64,000 nucleotides of DNA from Luteimonas sp. J29 (GTDB taxonomy: Bacteria; Pseudomonadota; Gammaproteobacteria; Xanthomonadales; Xanthomonadaceae), in the NCBI RefSeq assembly GCF_000472505.1, contig NZ_AWZR01000001.1, forward strand, positions 549,693 through 613,692, written 5' to 3'. The position numbers and the translations under genes were made by a program. This document shows positions 51,390 to 60,846 of this stretch, piece after piece. The notes beneath the pieces are model-generated. The model searched no databases and had not been told where the DNA came from. It was given only the letters and a program-made list of their open reading frames with translations. The stretch's first letter is position 1. Each line of letters opens with the position of its first letter.

Positions 51390-51775
51390 GCGCGCGGCCC
51401 CTGTTCGCCGTCGGCATCGCCCGGCGGCACCGGCTGGCCGGGTTCGCGGCCGTCGACGTGGTCGCTGCGCAGGTCGGCGTGGTTGCGCATCGCCACCACC
51501 ACCACCACGGCGGTCATGGCGAACGCGATCACGATCGCGGTCAGCACCAGCGCCTGCGGCAGCGGGTCGGCGTAGTGCCGGGTGGTGGCGGCCACGGCCC
51601 CGCGCAGCACCGGCGGCTTGCCCACCAGCAGCCGGCCGGAGGCGAAGATCAGCAGGTTGGTGGCGTAGGAGAGCAGGGTCAGCCCGAGGATCACGTCGAA
51701 CGTGCGCGCCCGCAGCAGCAGGTACACGCCCGCCGCCACCAGCACCCCGATCGCGCTCGCCATCGCGAACTCCAT
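51386..51775 (-). CDS. mrpC: Mrp-type Na+/H+ antiporter subunit C
   Basis: A 129-residue NuoK-like protein with three helices: about 5-22, 28-46 (ILGLTLLSYATNLLIFASG) and 72-95 (PQALVLTAIVIAFAMTAVV). The acidic C-terminal tail (about 100-129) is variable in the family. The ATG shares one base with the stop of mrpA (TGATG). Confidence 0.94.
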   Translation of the reverse strand: MEFAMASAIGVLVAAGVYLLLRARTFDVILGLTLLSYATNLLIFASGRLLVGKPPVLRGAVAATTRHYADPLPQALVLTAIVIAFAMTAVVVVVAMRNHADLRSDHVDGREPGQPVPPGDADGEQGPRA

Positions 51776-54558
51776 CAGCCTGCCTCCTCCGCCTCGAGCG
51801 TGCGCCGCCGCACCGTTCCCATCGTCGACAGGATCAGCAGCGCGCCCGCGAACACCACCACGTACACGCCCGTGTCGAACACGAGCGCGCTGGCCAGCGG
51901 CAGGTGCCCGATCACCGGCAACTCCAGGTCCACGTGCCCGCTGGTCAGGAAAGGCAGGCCGAACGCGAGCGAACCCAGGCCGCCGGCGGCGGCCAGGAGC
52001 AGGCCGATGGAGATGCCGCGCACGTAGTCGAATCCGAAGGTCCGCTCGACCGCGCGCGCGCCCTGGAGCACGTACTTGATCAGCACCGGCACCGCGATGG
52101 TCAGGCCCGCGATGAATCCACCGCCCGGCGCGTTGTGGCCACGCAGGAACAGGTAGATCGAGACCGTCATCGCCAGCGGGAACAGCAGCTGGGTCAGGTC
52201 GGCGGGGATCGGCAGCTGCACCGGCGGGCCCGGCATCAATTCGTCCGGGCGCAGCCGCGCCCAGCGCAGCATCGCGTGCACCACCAGCGCGGCCACCGCG
52301 AACACGGTGATCTCGCCGAAGGTGTCGAAGCCGCGGAAATCGACCAGGATCACGTTGACCACGTTGGCCCCGTAGGCTTCGGGGAGCGAACGCGCCAGCA
52401 TCTCGGCCGACACCGAGCCGTCCGGGTCGCGCACCAGCATCGCGTAGGCCAGGCCGGCGATGCCGGCGCCGGCGAAGATCGAGATCAGCGCGTCGCGCCA
52501 GCGCCGGAACGGGGTGCGCGCCTGCTTCGACTGCTTGGGCAGGTAGTTGAGCGCCATCATCATCAGCGCGATGGTCACCATCTCCACCAGCAGCTGGGTC
52601 AGGGCGAGGTCGGGGGCGGAGAGCATCGCGAAGGCGATGCTGACCATCAGGCCGGTGGCGCCGATCACGATCAGCGCGGTCAGGCGCTTGCCGTGCCAGG
52701 CCACCGTGGCCAGGGTCGAGGCCACCAGCACCGCCCACAGGATCCAGCCCAGCGGCGGCATCGGCTGCGGCGGCGGCAGGTCGGCCAGCAGCGCCGCCTC
52801 CTGGCCCAGGTAGGGCGCGGCCGCCACCACCAGCACCACCACGATCATCCAGAACAGGCTGCGCCGGATGCCGCCGGCGGCGACCCGTGCTGTGTAGCGC
52901 CATGCGGCGTTGAACAGTTTCTCGATGTTGACCTGGAACAGGTGCCGGCCCCAGGTGCGCAGCATCGCGTCGTGCAGCGCGAACAGGCGGCGCAGGGCGA
53001 AGTAGAACAGCAGGCCGCCGGCGACGCCGCCGATGCTCATCGCCAGCGGCAGGTTCCAGCCGTGCCAGACCGCGAGCGAGAAGCGCGGGGCGGCCGGCCC
53101 CAGCACGCCTGCGACCGCGGTCTTGAGCGTCGGCTCGACCACCAGCCCCGGCAGTATCCCTACCGCTAGGCACAGCGCCACCAGGATCGCCACCGGGACC
53201 TGCATCCATACCGGCGGTTCGTGCGGTTCGACCGGCAACGCGCGCGGCCCGCGGCCGAGGAAGGCGTCGTGCACGAAGCGCAGGCTGTAGGCCACGCCGA
53301 ACACGCCGTAGAGCAGGGCCGCGACGCTGATCGCGATGCGGAATCCGCTCTGCTCGCCGGCCTCCAGCGCCTCGGCGAAGAACATCTCCTTGGACAGGAA
53401 GCCGTTGAGCAGCGGGATGCCGGCCATCGCCAGCGAGGCCACGATCGCCAGCGTCGCGGTCCACGGCATGTAGCGGCGCAGGTTGCCCATGCGGCGCAGG
53501 TCGCGCGTTCCGCACTCGTGGTCGATGATGCCGGCGGCCATGAACAGCGAGGCCTTGAACGTGGCGTGGTTGAGGATGTGGAACACGCCGGCGACGACCG
53601 CCATCGGCGTGGACAGGCCGAACAGGAGGGTGATCAGGCCCAGGTGCGAGATCGTCGAGTAGGCCAGCAGGCCCTTGAGGTCGTGCTGGAAGATCGCGTA
53701 CCAGGCGCCGACCAGCAGGGTGATCGCGCCGACCGTCGAGACCACGTAGAAGAACAGGTCGGTGCCGGCCAGCGCCGGGTGCAGCCGCGCGAGCAGGAAC
53801 ACGCCGGCCTTCACCATGGTCGCCGAATGCAGGTAGGCCGAGACCGGGGTGGGCGCGGCCATCGCCTGCGGCAGCCAGAAGTGCAGCGGGAACTGCGCGC
53901 TCTTGGTGAACACGCCGGCCAGCACCAGGGCGAGGATCGCCGGGTACAGCGCACTGGCCCGGATCGCGTCGCCCGAGGCCAGCACCACGTCGAGCTCGTA
54001 GCTGCCGACCACGCGGCCGATCAGCAAGACGCCGCCGAGCAGCGCAAGCCCGCCCATGCCGGTGATGGTCAGCGCCATGCGGGCGCCCTCGCGCGCGTCC
54101 TGGCGGTGGCTCCAGAACCCGATCAGCAGGAACGAACTGATGCTGGTGAGTTCCCAGAACACCACCATCAACAGCAGGTTGCCGGCCAGCACCACGCCCA
54201 GCATGGCGCCCATGAACAGCATCAGGTAGCCGAAGAAGCGTCGGGCGCTGTCCTCCTCCGACAGGTAGTAGGAGGCGTAGAGGACGATCAGGGCACCGAT
54301 CCCGAGCACCAGGCCGGCGAACATCCACGCCAGCCCGTCCAGCCGCAGCGACAGCGCCAGTCCGGCCTGCGGCAGCCAGTCCAGGCTCGAACCCGGCACC
54401 TGGCCGTCCATCACGCCCGGAGTGTGTCCGGCCAGCAGCGCCAGGCCGAGCAGCGGCGCGGCGGCGGCCATCCAGGCGATGGTCCGTCGGGATGCGCCCG
54501 GCGCCAGCGCGATGGCCAGCGCCGCCGCGAATGGCAGGGCCAGGAGCAGTTTCAGCAT
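51775..54558 (-). CDS. mrpA: Mrp-type Na+/H+ antiporter, fused subunits A and B
   Basis: This 927-residue protein is the largest subunit. Residues about 1-500 are a NuoL-like channel, with FWELTSISSFLLIGFW, KSAQFPLHFWLPQAM-type helices carrying the key Lys, and HILNHATFKASLFMAAG. Residues 600-780 form the MrpA-specific C-terminal region, and about 780-927 is a complete MrpB domain beginning near LTQLLFPLAMTVSIYLFLRGHN. A/B fusion is known in group 2 Mrp and Pha systems such as the Sinorhizobium PhaAB. The first ATG of the operon is 54558. Confidence 0.94.
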   Translation of the reverse strand: MLKLLLALPFAAALAIALAPGASRRTIAWMAAAAPLLGLALLAGHTPGVMDGQVPGSSLDWLPQAGLALSLRLDGLAWMFAGLVLGIGALIVLYASYYLSEEDSARRFFGYLMLFMGAMLGVVLAGNLLLMVVFWELTSISSFLLIGFWSHRQDAREGARMALTITGMGGLALLGGVLLIGRVVGSYELDVVLASGDAIRASALYPAILALVLAGVFTKSAQFPLHFWLPQAMAAPTPVSAYLHSATMVKAGVFLLARLHPALAGTDLFFYVVSTVGAITLLVGAWYAIFQHDLKGLLAYSTISHLGLITLLFGLSTPMAVVAGVFHILNHATFKASLFMAAGIIDHECGTRDLRRMGNLRRYMPWTATLAIVASLAMAGIPLLNGFLSKEMFFAEALEAGEQSGFRIAISVAALLYGVFGVAYSLRFVHDAFLGRGPRALPVEPHEPPVWMQVPVAILVALCLAVGILPGLVVEPTLKTAVAGVLGPAAPRFSLAVWHGWNLPLAMSIGGVAGGLLFYFALRRLFALHDAMLRTWGRHLFQVNIEKLFNAAWRYTARVAAGGIRRSLFWMIVVVLVVAAAPYLGQEAALLADLPPPQPMPPLGWILWAVLVASTLATVAWHGKRLTALIVIGATGLMVSIAFAMLSAPDLALTQLLVEMVTIALMMMALNYLPKQSKQARTPFRRWRDALISIFAGAGIAGLAYAMLVRDPDGSVSAEMLARSLPEAYGANVVNVILVDFRGFDTFGEITVFAVAALVVHAMLRWARLRPDELMPGPPVQLPIPADLTQLLFPLAMTVSIYLFLRGHNAPGGGFIAGLTIAVPVLIKYVLQGARAVERTFGFDYVRGISIGLLLAAAGGLGSLAFGLPFLTSGHVDLELPVIGHLPLASALVFDTGVYVVVFAGALLILSTMGTVRRRTLEAEEAG

Positions 54559-54655
54559 CAGGGGTCCGTTGCGGGGGGCTGCCGCTGCGCATGCCGCGGC
54601 GATCCCGAGTTTAGCCGACGCCGCGGCCCGGAGGCTCCACGTTATCCTTCGGCGG

Positions 54656-55570
54656 ATGGCCAGCCCTCCACGCGATGCGCCGCAAGTGCCACCGCGGCGC
54701 CCGCCGGTGCGGGGCCGCGCCTTGCTGGTGGGCGCCAGCGGCCAGATCGGGCGTCCGCTGCTGGTGCGGCTGATCGGGGCCGGCTGGCAGGTGGAGGCGC
54801 TGTCGCGGTCCCCGCAGCCGCCGCTGGCCGGCGTGCGCTGGCTGCGAGGCGATCTCGCGACGGGCCAACTGCCGACGGACGTCGACCTGGTGCTCAGCTG
54901 CGGCCCGCTGGACGCGTTCGCGGCTCGTTTCGCCCGCGGCGACGTCGCCTGCCGGCGCGTGCTGGCGTTCGGATCGACCAGCGTCGAGGTCAAGCAGGAC
55001 TCGCCCGATGCCGGCGAGCGCGACCTGGCGCGCCGCCTGCGCGAGGCCGAAGCGCTGCTGTTCGCGACCGCCGCGCAGCACGGCATCCCCGCCACCGTGC
55101 TGCGGCCGACCCTGGTCTACGGCGCCGGCCGCGACGCGACCCTGACCCGGATCGCCGCGCTCGCCCGGCGCCTGCACGGCTTCGCCCTGCCGGCCGATGC
55201 GGCGGGCCTGCGCCAGCCGGTGCACGTGGACGACCTCGCGGACGCGGCCATGGCCTGCCTCGACACGCCCGCCACCCATGGCCGCGCCTACGCCGTCCCG
55301 GGTGGCGAGACCCTGCCGTACCACGAGATGGTGGCGCGCACGCTGGCCGCGCTGCCCGGGCGTCCGCGCCTGTGGGTGCTGCCGCCGCCGCTGTTCCGCG
55401 CGCTGCTCGCGCCGGCGCGGCTGCTGGGCGTGGCGGCCGGGTTCGGCGACGCGGCGCTGGCGCGGATGCGCGAGGACCTGGTGTTCGACGCGGGGCCGGC
55501 CCGGTGCGACTTCGGCTATGCGCCGCGCCCGTTCGCGCCCGATGCGGCGATGCTCACGCCTCCGGGGTGA
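54656..55570 (+). CDS. NAD-dependent epimerase/dehydratase family protein
   Basis: A 304-residue Rossmann-fold protein: GASGQIGRPLLVRLI (about 26-40) is the NAD(P)-binding motif. The usual YxxxK catalytic pair is not obvious; the segment at that position reads LRPTLVYGAGRDATL, a form seen in atypical extended SDRs (NmrA/ComR-like) that often lack catalysis. ATG 54656 lies 7 nt behind TATCCT (54643-54648), so the mRNA may be leaderless. Its 3' end overlaps that of the convergent DMT gene by 17 bp. Confidence 0.8.
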   Translation: MASPPRDAPQVPPRRPPVRGRALLVGASGQIGRPLLVRLIGAGWQVEALSRSPQPPLAGVRWLRGDLATGQLPTDVDLVLSCGPLDAFAARFARGDVACRRVLAFGSTSVEVKQDSPDAGERDLARRLREAEALLFATAAQHGIPATVLRPTLVYGAGRDATLTRIAALARRLHGFALPADAAGLRQPVHVDDLADAAMACLDTPATHGRAYAVPGGETLPYHEMVARTLAALPGRPRLWVLPPPLFRALLAPARLLGVAAGFGDAALARMREDLVFDAGPARCDFGYAPRPFAPDAAMLTPPG

Positions 55571-56462
55571 GCGCCACCGGGGGCCGCGCCGTCCGCAACG
55601 TCCGCAGTGCGATCATCAGGACCCCGCCCAGCACCATCGCGCCGCCGATCCACAGCGCCGGGCCCGGGCGGTCGCCCCAGAACGCGATCCCCAGCACCAC
55701 CGCGAACACCGGCGTGAGCAGCAGGTAGGGCGTCACCTCGGCCACCGGATGGCGCTGCACCAGCCGGTACAGCAGGCCATGGCCCAGCAGCGAGGCGAAC
55801 GCCGCCGAGTACGCCACGCCGCCCCAGCCGACCCATCCCGCCGAACGCAGCCCCGCGAAGCCGCCCGGTTCGGCCAGCGCGCTGATCGCCAGCAGCGGCG
55901 GCAAGCTGAGCGCCGCGGTCCAGCCGAGCTGGTCGACCATGCGCACGCCCTCGAGGCGCCGCAGCAGCACGGTGCCGATCGCCAGCATGAGCGCCGAGCC
56001 GAGCATCACCAGCAGCGACGCCGGGTTGTCGAGCACGATCGGGTCCAAGCCCAGCACCAGCACGCCGGCGAAGCTCACCGCCACCGCCAGGGCGGTGCGC
56101 CAGCCGAAGCGTTCGCCCAGCCACCACCAGGCCAGCAGCACCGTCATCGGCACGTAGGTCTGGGTCACGATCGCGGGCGAGGACAGGTCGCCGGCCAGCC
56201 GGAGCGCGAGGAACGCGGTGCCGAAGTGCAGCACGCCGGTGGACATCGCGATCGCCGCCAGCACGGCCCACTGCGAGCGCGGCGGCGCGCGCATCAGGGG
56301 CGCCAGCACCACCGCCACGATCGCCATCCGCAGCGCGGTGAACAGGAACGGCGGGATCTCGCGCAGCGCGTGCGCCGAGGTGAGGAAGTTGAGCGCCCAG
56401 CACAGGCAGACCAGCAGCGCGAGCGACAGGTCGCGCGCGCCCAGTCCGGCGCCGGCGCTCAC
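55554..56462 (-). CDS. EamA/DMT-family transporter
   Basis: A 302-residue, ten-helix protein of two EamA repeats. The first begins ALNFLTSAHALREIPPFLF; each repeat closes with a glutamate loop (WWWLGERFGWR and FWGDRPGPALW). It is similar in plan to the YedA-like protein encoded at 9112-10041 but not obviously close in sequence. It begins at GTG 56462, 4 bp after the Mpo1-like gene. Substrate unknown. Confidence 0.85.
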   Translation of the reverse strand: MSAGAGLGARDLSLALLVCLCWALNFLTSAHALREIPPFLFTALRMAIVAVVLAPLMRAPPRSQWAVLAAIAMSTGVLHFGTAFLALRLAGDLSSPAIVTQTYVPMTVLLAWWWLGERFGWRTALAVAVSFAGVLVLGLDPIVLDNPASLLVMLGSALMLAIGTVLLRRLEGVRMVDQLGWTAALSLPPLLAISALAEPGGFAGLRSAGWVGWGGVAYSAAFASLLGHGLLYRLVQRHPVAEVTPYLLLTPVFAVVLGIAFWGDRPGPALWIGGAMVLGGVLMIALRTLRTARPPVALTPEA

Positions 56463-56466
56463 CCGC

Positions 56467-56964
56467 TCACCAGCGCCAGCCCATCGTGCGGTACAGCTTC
56501 GACAGCACCCAGGCCGGGCCGATCAGCAGGTAGCGCAGGTCGGTGAAGAAGCTGGGCTTGCGCCCTTCGAACAGCTTGCTGTGGCCGACGAACTGCGCGA
56601 TCCACGCCACCACGAACACCGCCACCGCCAGCCACAGCAGGAACCGCGTGCCCTGGCGGTGCTCGATCCAGTAGGTCAGCCACAGCATGGCCACGAACAC
56701 CGCCAGCATGCCCACGCCCAGCGCGCGCGAGCTGCGGTAATAGAACATCCAGGCCCCGAAGCAGGTCAGGCCGGCCCACAGGCCCTGACGGAACCCGCTG
56801 CCGGCGGGGACCGGGATGCACCACAGCAGGGCGATCACGCTCCACAGGATCAGCGGCACCGCGACCACGTGGATGCGCTGGTTGGTCGCGTTGCGGTGGT
56901 CGGCCGAATAGCTGGCGAACCAGTGGTCGATGGGGCGGTCGGAGGCCGGGTCGGTCGCGTTCAT
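56467..56964 (-). CDS. Mpo1/DUF962-family membrane protein
   Basis: A 165-residue protein with four hydrophobic helices and the DUF962 pattern: HWFASYSADHRNATNQRIHVVAVPL near the N-terminus (in essence YxxxHxxxxNxxxHxxGxP, here with HRNATNQRIH), VAWIAQFVGHSKLFEGRKP, and LLIGPAWVLSKL. In yeast Mpo1 is an Fe-dependent dioxygenase of 2-hydroxy fatty acids; the His residues thought to bind iron are present. Whether the bacterial protein has this activity is unknown. Confidence 0.88.
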   Translation of the reverse strand: MNATDPASDRPIDHWFASYSADHRNATNQRIHVVAVPLILWSVIALLWCIPVPAGSGFRQGLWAGLTCFGAWMFYYRSSRALGVGMLAVFVAMLWLTYWIEHRQGTRFLLWLAVAVFVVAWIAQFVGHSKLFEGRKPSFFTDLRYLLIGPAWVLSKLYRTMGWRW

Positions 56965-57037
56965 GGCTGTCCTCCGGTGTGCACGTCGGGTGCGGCGAGG
57001 ATAGCGCAGGGCAGCGCGGGGATCAGCCGGCGGACCC

Positions 57038-57934
57038 TCAGTCGATCGAGATCCCCGCCAGCCGCTGCAGCGCCTCGGCGTAGCGGGCGCGGGTGCGTTC
57101 GATCACCTCGGGCGGCAGGCGCGGGCCGGGCGGGGTCTTGTCCCAGTCCAGCGTCTCCAGGTAGTCGCGCACGATCTGCTTGTCGTAGCTCGGCGGGCTG
57201 GTGCCGACCTCGTACTCGTCGGCCGGCCAGTAGCGCGAGGAGTCGGGCGTGAGCATCTCGTCCATCACGTACAGGCGGCCGTCGGCGTCGGTGCCGAACT
57301 CGAACTTGGTGTCGGCCAGCAGGATCCCGCGCTCGGCGGCATGGGCGGCGGCGTGCTTGTACAGGCGCAGGGTGGCGTCGCGCACCTGCTCGGCCAGTTC
57401 GGCACCGGCCAGCTTGACCGCGGTATCGAAGTCGATGTTCTCGTCGTGGTCGCCGACCGCGGCCTTGGTCGAGGGAGTGAAGATCGGCTCGGGCAGCTTC
57501 TCGGCCTGGCGCAGGCCGTCGGGCAGCGCGATGCCGCTGACCCGGCCGGTGCGCTGGTAGTCCTTCCAGCCGCTGCCGATGATGTAGCCGCGCGCGATCG
57601 CCTCGATCGGCACCGGCTTGAGCTTCTTCGTCACCACCGAGCGGCGCGCGTACAGCGCCGGGTCCACGCCCTCGGGCAGCACGCTGGCCACGTCGATGCC
57701 GGTGAGGTGGTTGGGCATCAGCGCGGCGGTGTGCGCGAACCAGAAGTTGCTGATCTGGCACAGCATCTCGCCCTTGCCCGGGATCGGGTCGGGCAGCACC
57801 ACGTCGAAGGCGCTGAGCCGGTCCGTGGCGACGATCAGCAGGCGGTCGTCGCCCAGGTCGTACACGTCGCGCACCTTGCCGCGGTGGCGCAGGTTGAGTC
57901 CGGGAAGGTCGGAGGACAGCAGCGTGGTCGCCAA
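57038..57934 (-). CDS. purC: Phosphoribosylaminoimidazole-succinocarboxamide synthase
   Basis: PurC joins CAIR and aspartate in purine synthesis. The 298-residue form (large, eukaryote-like subfamily) has [57 protein letters not shown] and [12 protein letters not shown]. There is no ATG near the conserved start. TTG 57934, with GAAGG 10 nt upstream, gives the family N-terminus ([12 protein letters not shown]). A GTG at 58006 would add 24 residues and reach into the divergent gene's promoter. Confidence 0.93.
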   Translation of the reverse strand: MATTLLSSDLPGLNLRHRGKVRDVYDLGDDRLLIVATDRLSAFDVVLPDPIPGKGEMLCQISNFWFAHTAALMPNHLTGIDVASVLPEGVDPALYARRSVVTKKLKPVPIEAIARGYIIGSGWKDYQRTGRVSGIALPDGLRQAEKLPEPIFTPSTKAAVGDHDENIDFDTAVKLAGAELAEQVRDATLRLYKHAAAHAAERGILLADTKFEFGTDADGRLYVMDEMLTPDSSRYWPADEYEVGTSPPSYDKQIVRDYLETLDWDKTPPGPRLPPEVIERTRARYAEALQRLAGISID

Positions 57935-58014
57935 GGGTGTCGTGCCTTCGGGCGGGCCGGCCAGTGTAGTGGCAATCGCGCCGGCAATGAACGCCCGGCG
58001 GTACACTGGCGGGC

Positions 58015-58344
58015 ATGAACCGCTGGTACGGGAAAGTCCTGGGCTTCATCGCCGGTTGGCTGCTGCTGCGCCACCCGGCCGGGGGCCTGATCGGCCTGCT
58101 GATCGGCCACGCCTTCGATGCGGGCTGGGTCGGCGGGGGCCGCCACGCCGCCGCCTACCGCACCCTCGGGGTGGCGCCGGATGCGAGCCAGGCCGAGATC
58201 GACCAGGCCTACCGCCGGCTGATGTCCCAGTATCACCCGGACAAGGTCGCCGGCGCGGCGCCGGAGCTGCGCGCGCAGGCCGAGAGGCGCGCCACCGAGA
58301 TCAATGCCGCCTACGACCGGATCCGCGACCGCCGCCGACGCTGA
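58015..58344 (+). CDS. Membrane-anchored DnaJ-domain protein
   Basis: A 109-residue protein with a Gly-rich hydrophobic region (about 5-32) and a J-domain (about 46-105), with [16 protein letters not shown], then [14 protein letters not shown] carrying the HPD tripeptide that activates DnaK. The plan resembles a cut-down DjlA without its TerB-like middle. ATG 58015 is 7 nt after TACACT (58002-58007), so a leaderless message is likely. It is divergent from purC. Confidence 0.85.
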   Translation: MNRWYGKVLGFIAGWLLLRHPAGGLIGLLIGHAFDAGWVGGGRHAAAYRTLGVAPDASQAEIDQAYRRLMSQYHPDKVAGAAPELRAQAERRATEINAAYDRIRDRRRR

Positions 58345-58402
58345 CCCGCCGGGCGCGACCCGGTCGCCGGCCGCCGCCACCCGACCCACCGCAGGAATCC
58401 GC

Positions 58403-59077
58403 ATGCAGCCGCCCGTCATCGCCCCTTCCATCCTCTCCGCGGACTTCGCCAGGCTCGGCGAGGAGGTCGACGCGGTCCTGGCCGCCGGCGCGGACTGGGT
58501 CCACTTCGACGTGATGGACAACCACTACGTCCCCAATCTGACCATTGGCCCGCTGGTGTGCGAGGCGCTGCGCAGGCACGGCGTCGCCGCGCCGATCGAC
58601 GTGCACCTGATGGTCGAGCCGGTGGACCGGATCGTCCCGGACTTCGCGAAGGCGGGCGCGACGCTCATCAGCTTCCACCCCGAAGCCTCGCGCCACGTGC
58701 ACCGTACGATCCAGCTGATCAGGTCCGAGGGCTGCCAGGCCGGCCTGGTGCTCAACCCGGCCACGCCGGTGGACGTGCTCGACTACGTGCTCGAGGACCT
58801 GGACCTGGTGCTGCTGATGTCGGTCAACCCCGGCTTCGGCGGCCAGGCCTTCATCCCCTCCGCGCTGGACAAGCTGCGCCGCGTGCGCGAGCGCATCGAC
58901 GCCACCGGAAAGCCGATCCGGCTCGAGATCGACGGCGGGGTGAAGCCGGACAACATCCGCGACATCGCCGCGGCCGGCGCCGACACCTTCGTCGCCGGCA
59001 GCGCGATCTTCGGCCAGCCCGACTACGCGGCGGTGATCGCGCGCATGCGCCGCGGGATCGCGGAGGCCGCGGCATGA
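58403..59077 (+). CDS. rpe: Ribulose-phosphate 3-epimerase
   Basis: RPE interconverts ribulose- and xylulose-5-phosphate. The 224-residue TIM barrel has [29 protein letters not shown] (metal His and Asp), [18 protein letters not shown] and [10 protein letters not shown] (second Asp). Length and order are standard. In this lineage rpe commonly lies upstream of trpE. The stop overlaps the rraA start (ATGA). Confidence 0.96.
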   Translation: MQPPVIAPSILSADFARLGEEVDAVLAAGADWVHFDVMDNHYVPNLTIGPLVCEALRRHGVAAPIDVHLMVEPVDRIVPDFAKAGATLISFHPEASRHVHRTIQLIRSEGCQAGLVLNPATPVDVLDYVLEDLDLVLLMSVNPGFGGQAFIPSALDKLRRVRERIDATGKPIRLEIDGGVKPDNIRDIAAAGADTFVAGSAIFGQPDYAAVIARMRRGIAEAAA

Positions 59078-59547
59078 ACACCTGCGACCTGTGCGACCGG
59101 TTCGAGGATCGCGTCCGGGTGCTGGGCCTGCCGCTGCGCGACTACGGCGGCCGCATCGAGTTCGCCGGCCGGGTCAGCACGGTCAAGGCGCTGGAGGACA
59201 ACTCGCTGGTGCGCGAGGCCGTGGCCGAGCCGGGCGAGGGCCGGGTGCTGGTGATCGACGGCGGCGGCTCGCTGCGGCGCGCGATGCTCGGCGACATGCT
59301 GGCGGAAAAGGCGGTCGCCAACGGCTGGAGCGGGGTGCTGGTGCACGGCGCGATCCGCGACAGCGCAGCGCTTGCCCGGCTCGACCTGGGGGTCAAGGCG
59401 CTGGGCGCCTGCCCGCTGAAGACCGACAAGCGCGGCCAGGGCCTGCGCGACGTGCCGGTGCGGTTCGGCGGCGTGGAGATCCGGCCTGGCGACTGGCTGG
59501 CCGCGGACGAGGATGGCGTGATCCTCGCCGACGCCCCGCTGGCCTGA
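59074..59547 (+). CDS. rraA: RraA-family protein (RNase E inhibitor or HMG/CHA aldolase)
   Basis: A 157-residue protein with [23 protein letters not shown] at the N-terminus, [37 protein letters not shown] (core [18 protein letters not shown]) and late [13 protein letters not shown]. The G-R/D residues for divalent-metal and substrate binding in the aldolase subgroup (LGDMLA and IRD) are present. So the protein may be a 4-hydroxy-4-methyl-2-oxoglutarate aldolase rather than only an RNase regulator. It overlaps rpe. Confidence 0.9.
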   Translation: MNTCDLCDRFEDRVRVLGLPLRDYGGRIEFAGRVSTVKALEDNSLVREAVAEPGEGRVLVIDGGGSLRRAMLGDMLAEKAVANGWSGVLVHGAIRDSAALARLDLGVKALGACPLKTDKRGQGLRDVPVRFGGVEIRPGDWLAADEDGVILADAPLA

Positions 59548-59870
59548 ACCCGGCACGCCGCGGCGCCGCCCACGCCTGCCCGTCCGCGGCAAGGGCCGGG
59601 ACTCCCCCCAGGCCCGCCGGGATACCGTCGGCGAGCGTGTCGTGCGAAGCCTCGGCGAGCCTCCCTCACCCGCCCGCGGCGAACACCGGGCCTCCCTCCC
59701 CCGCTCGCGGGGAGAGCCGGGGTGGGGGGCTGACGAGACGACGCAGCATCGGGCGCACCTCCCTCCATCGGACGCCGCCCACGGCGCCAAGGCACCGCCT
59801 GCTTCACGCCTCCCTTCGCACCGCGCCCGGATCATCCCGGCCTGCGCACCCCTGCGCGAGCCCCGATCCG
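59548..59870. repeat. Non-coding gap with REP-like GC palindrome
   Basis: In 323 bp I see no gene. The middle (59660-59735) holds a decayed and a better copy of the GC palindrome family: CTCCCTCCCCCGC-tc-GCGGGGAGAG with the G-rich tail GCCGGGGTGGGGGG (about 59692-59730), preceded by a truncated unit at about 59661-59690. The rest is ordinary GC-rich spacer ending at the yegS-like start, which has no clear ribosome site. Confidence 0.55.
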
Positions 59871-60815
59871 ATGCCTCCAGCCCACTGGCGACTCATCCTC
59901 AACGGCAAGTCCGCCGGCGACGATGCGCTGCGCGACGCGGTGCAGGCGCTGCGCGAGCGCGGGCAGCGCCTGGACGTGCGCGTGACCTGGGAGCGCGGCG
60001 ATGCCGACCGCATCGTCGCCGAGGCGCTCGAGGACGGCGTCGGCGTGCTGATCGCAGCGGGCGGCGACGGCACCCTGAGCGAGGTCGCGACCGCGCTGGC
60101 CAGCCGCGACCGGCCCGCGGGCGCACTGCCGGCGCTGGGCCTGGTGCCGATGGGCACGGCCAACGACTTCGCCGCCGCGGCCGCGATCCCGGACGCGCCG
60201 CTGCAGGCGCTGGACCTGGTGGCGGCGCAGCCCGCCCGCCCCGTCGACCTGCTGCGCCTGGAAGCCGACGGCGAGGTCCACTGGGCCGCCAACCTCGCCA
60301 GCGGCGGCTTCGGCACCCAGGTCACGGTGGACACGCCGGAGGGCATGAAAAAGCTGCTCGGCGGCCTGGCCTACCTGCTGACCGGACTGGCGAAGCTCGG
60401 CCGCATCGACCCGGTGCATGCGCGGCTGCGCGGCCCGGGCTTCGAATGGGAAGGCGGCTTCATCGCCCTGGGGATCGGCAACGGCCGCCAGGCCGGGGGC
60501 GGCCAGGCGCTGTGCCCGGACGCCCTGGTCGACGACGGCCTGATCGACCTGACCGTCATCCCCGAACTCTCCGGCGAGATCGCCGCGACCCTCGGCACAG
60601 TGGCCAGCGCGGGCAAGGCGGCCGCGCTCGACCGGATCGCCACCCGCACGCGCCTGCCCTGGGTCGAGGTCGAGGCGGACGAACCCCTGGTGCTCAACCT
60701 GGACGGCGAGCCGGTGGAATCGCGCGCCTTCCGGATCGACTGCGCGCCGGCCCGGGTGTGCATGCACCTGCCGGACGATTGTCCGTTGCGATCGCAACCA
60801 CCGGCCTGCGTGTAA
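59871..60815 (+). CDS. yegS: YegS-like lipid (diacylglycerol-type) kinase
   Basis: A 314-residue protein of the diacylglycerol kinase catalytic family: LILNGKSAG opens the first domain, [15 protein letters not shown] is the ATP-binding loop, and [15 protein letters not shown] follows. The second domain has a YegS-like [17 protein letters not shown] pattern ([16 protein letters not shown]). YegS kinases phosphorylate phosphatidylglycerol in vitro. Length suits YegS. It is 32 bp upstream of the trpE leader ORF, so the trp promoter lies inside or near its 3' end. Confidence 0.9.
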   Translation: MPPAHWRLILNGKSAGDDALRDAVQALRERGQRLDVRVTWERGDADRIVAEALEDGVGVLIAAGGDGTLSEVATALASRDRPAGALPALGLVPMGTANDFAAAAAIPDAPLQALDLVAAQPARPVDLLRLEADGEVHWAANLASGGFGTQVTVDTPEGMKKLLGGLAYLLTGLAKLGRIDPVHARLRGPGFEWEGGFIALGIGNGRQAGGGQALCPDALVDDGLIDLTVIPELSGEIAATLGTVASAGKAAALDRIATRTRLPWVEVEADEPLVLNLDGEPVESRAFRIDCAPARVCMHLPDDCPLRSQPPACV

Positions 60816-60833
60816 AACCCGCGCCAAAGCCGT

Positions 60834-60839
60834 TACATT
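60834..60839 (+). promoter_or_regulatory. Possible -10 box for the trp leader
   Basis: TACATT lies 7 nt before the leader-ORF ATG. A weak -35 match, TGTAAA (60811-60816), is 17 bp upstream. Transcription would begin at or near the ATG. Confidence 0.35.
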
Positions 60840-60846
60840 AGGCCCC

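Noticed and set aside
48658-54558. Mrp operon as a complex I-like or novel respiratory system
   Set aside because: All six subunits match the known group 2 Mrp/Pha antiporter order, including the A/B fusion.
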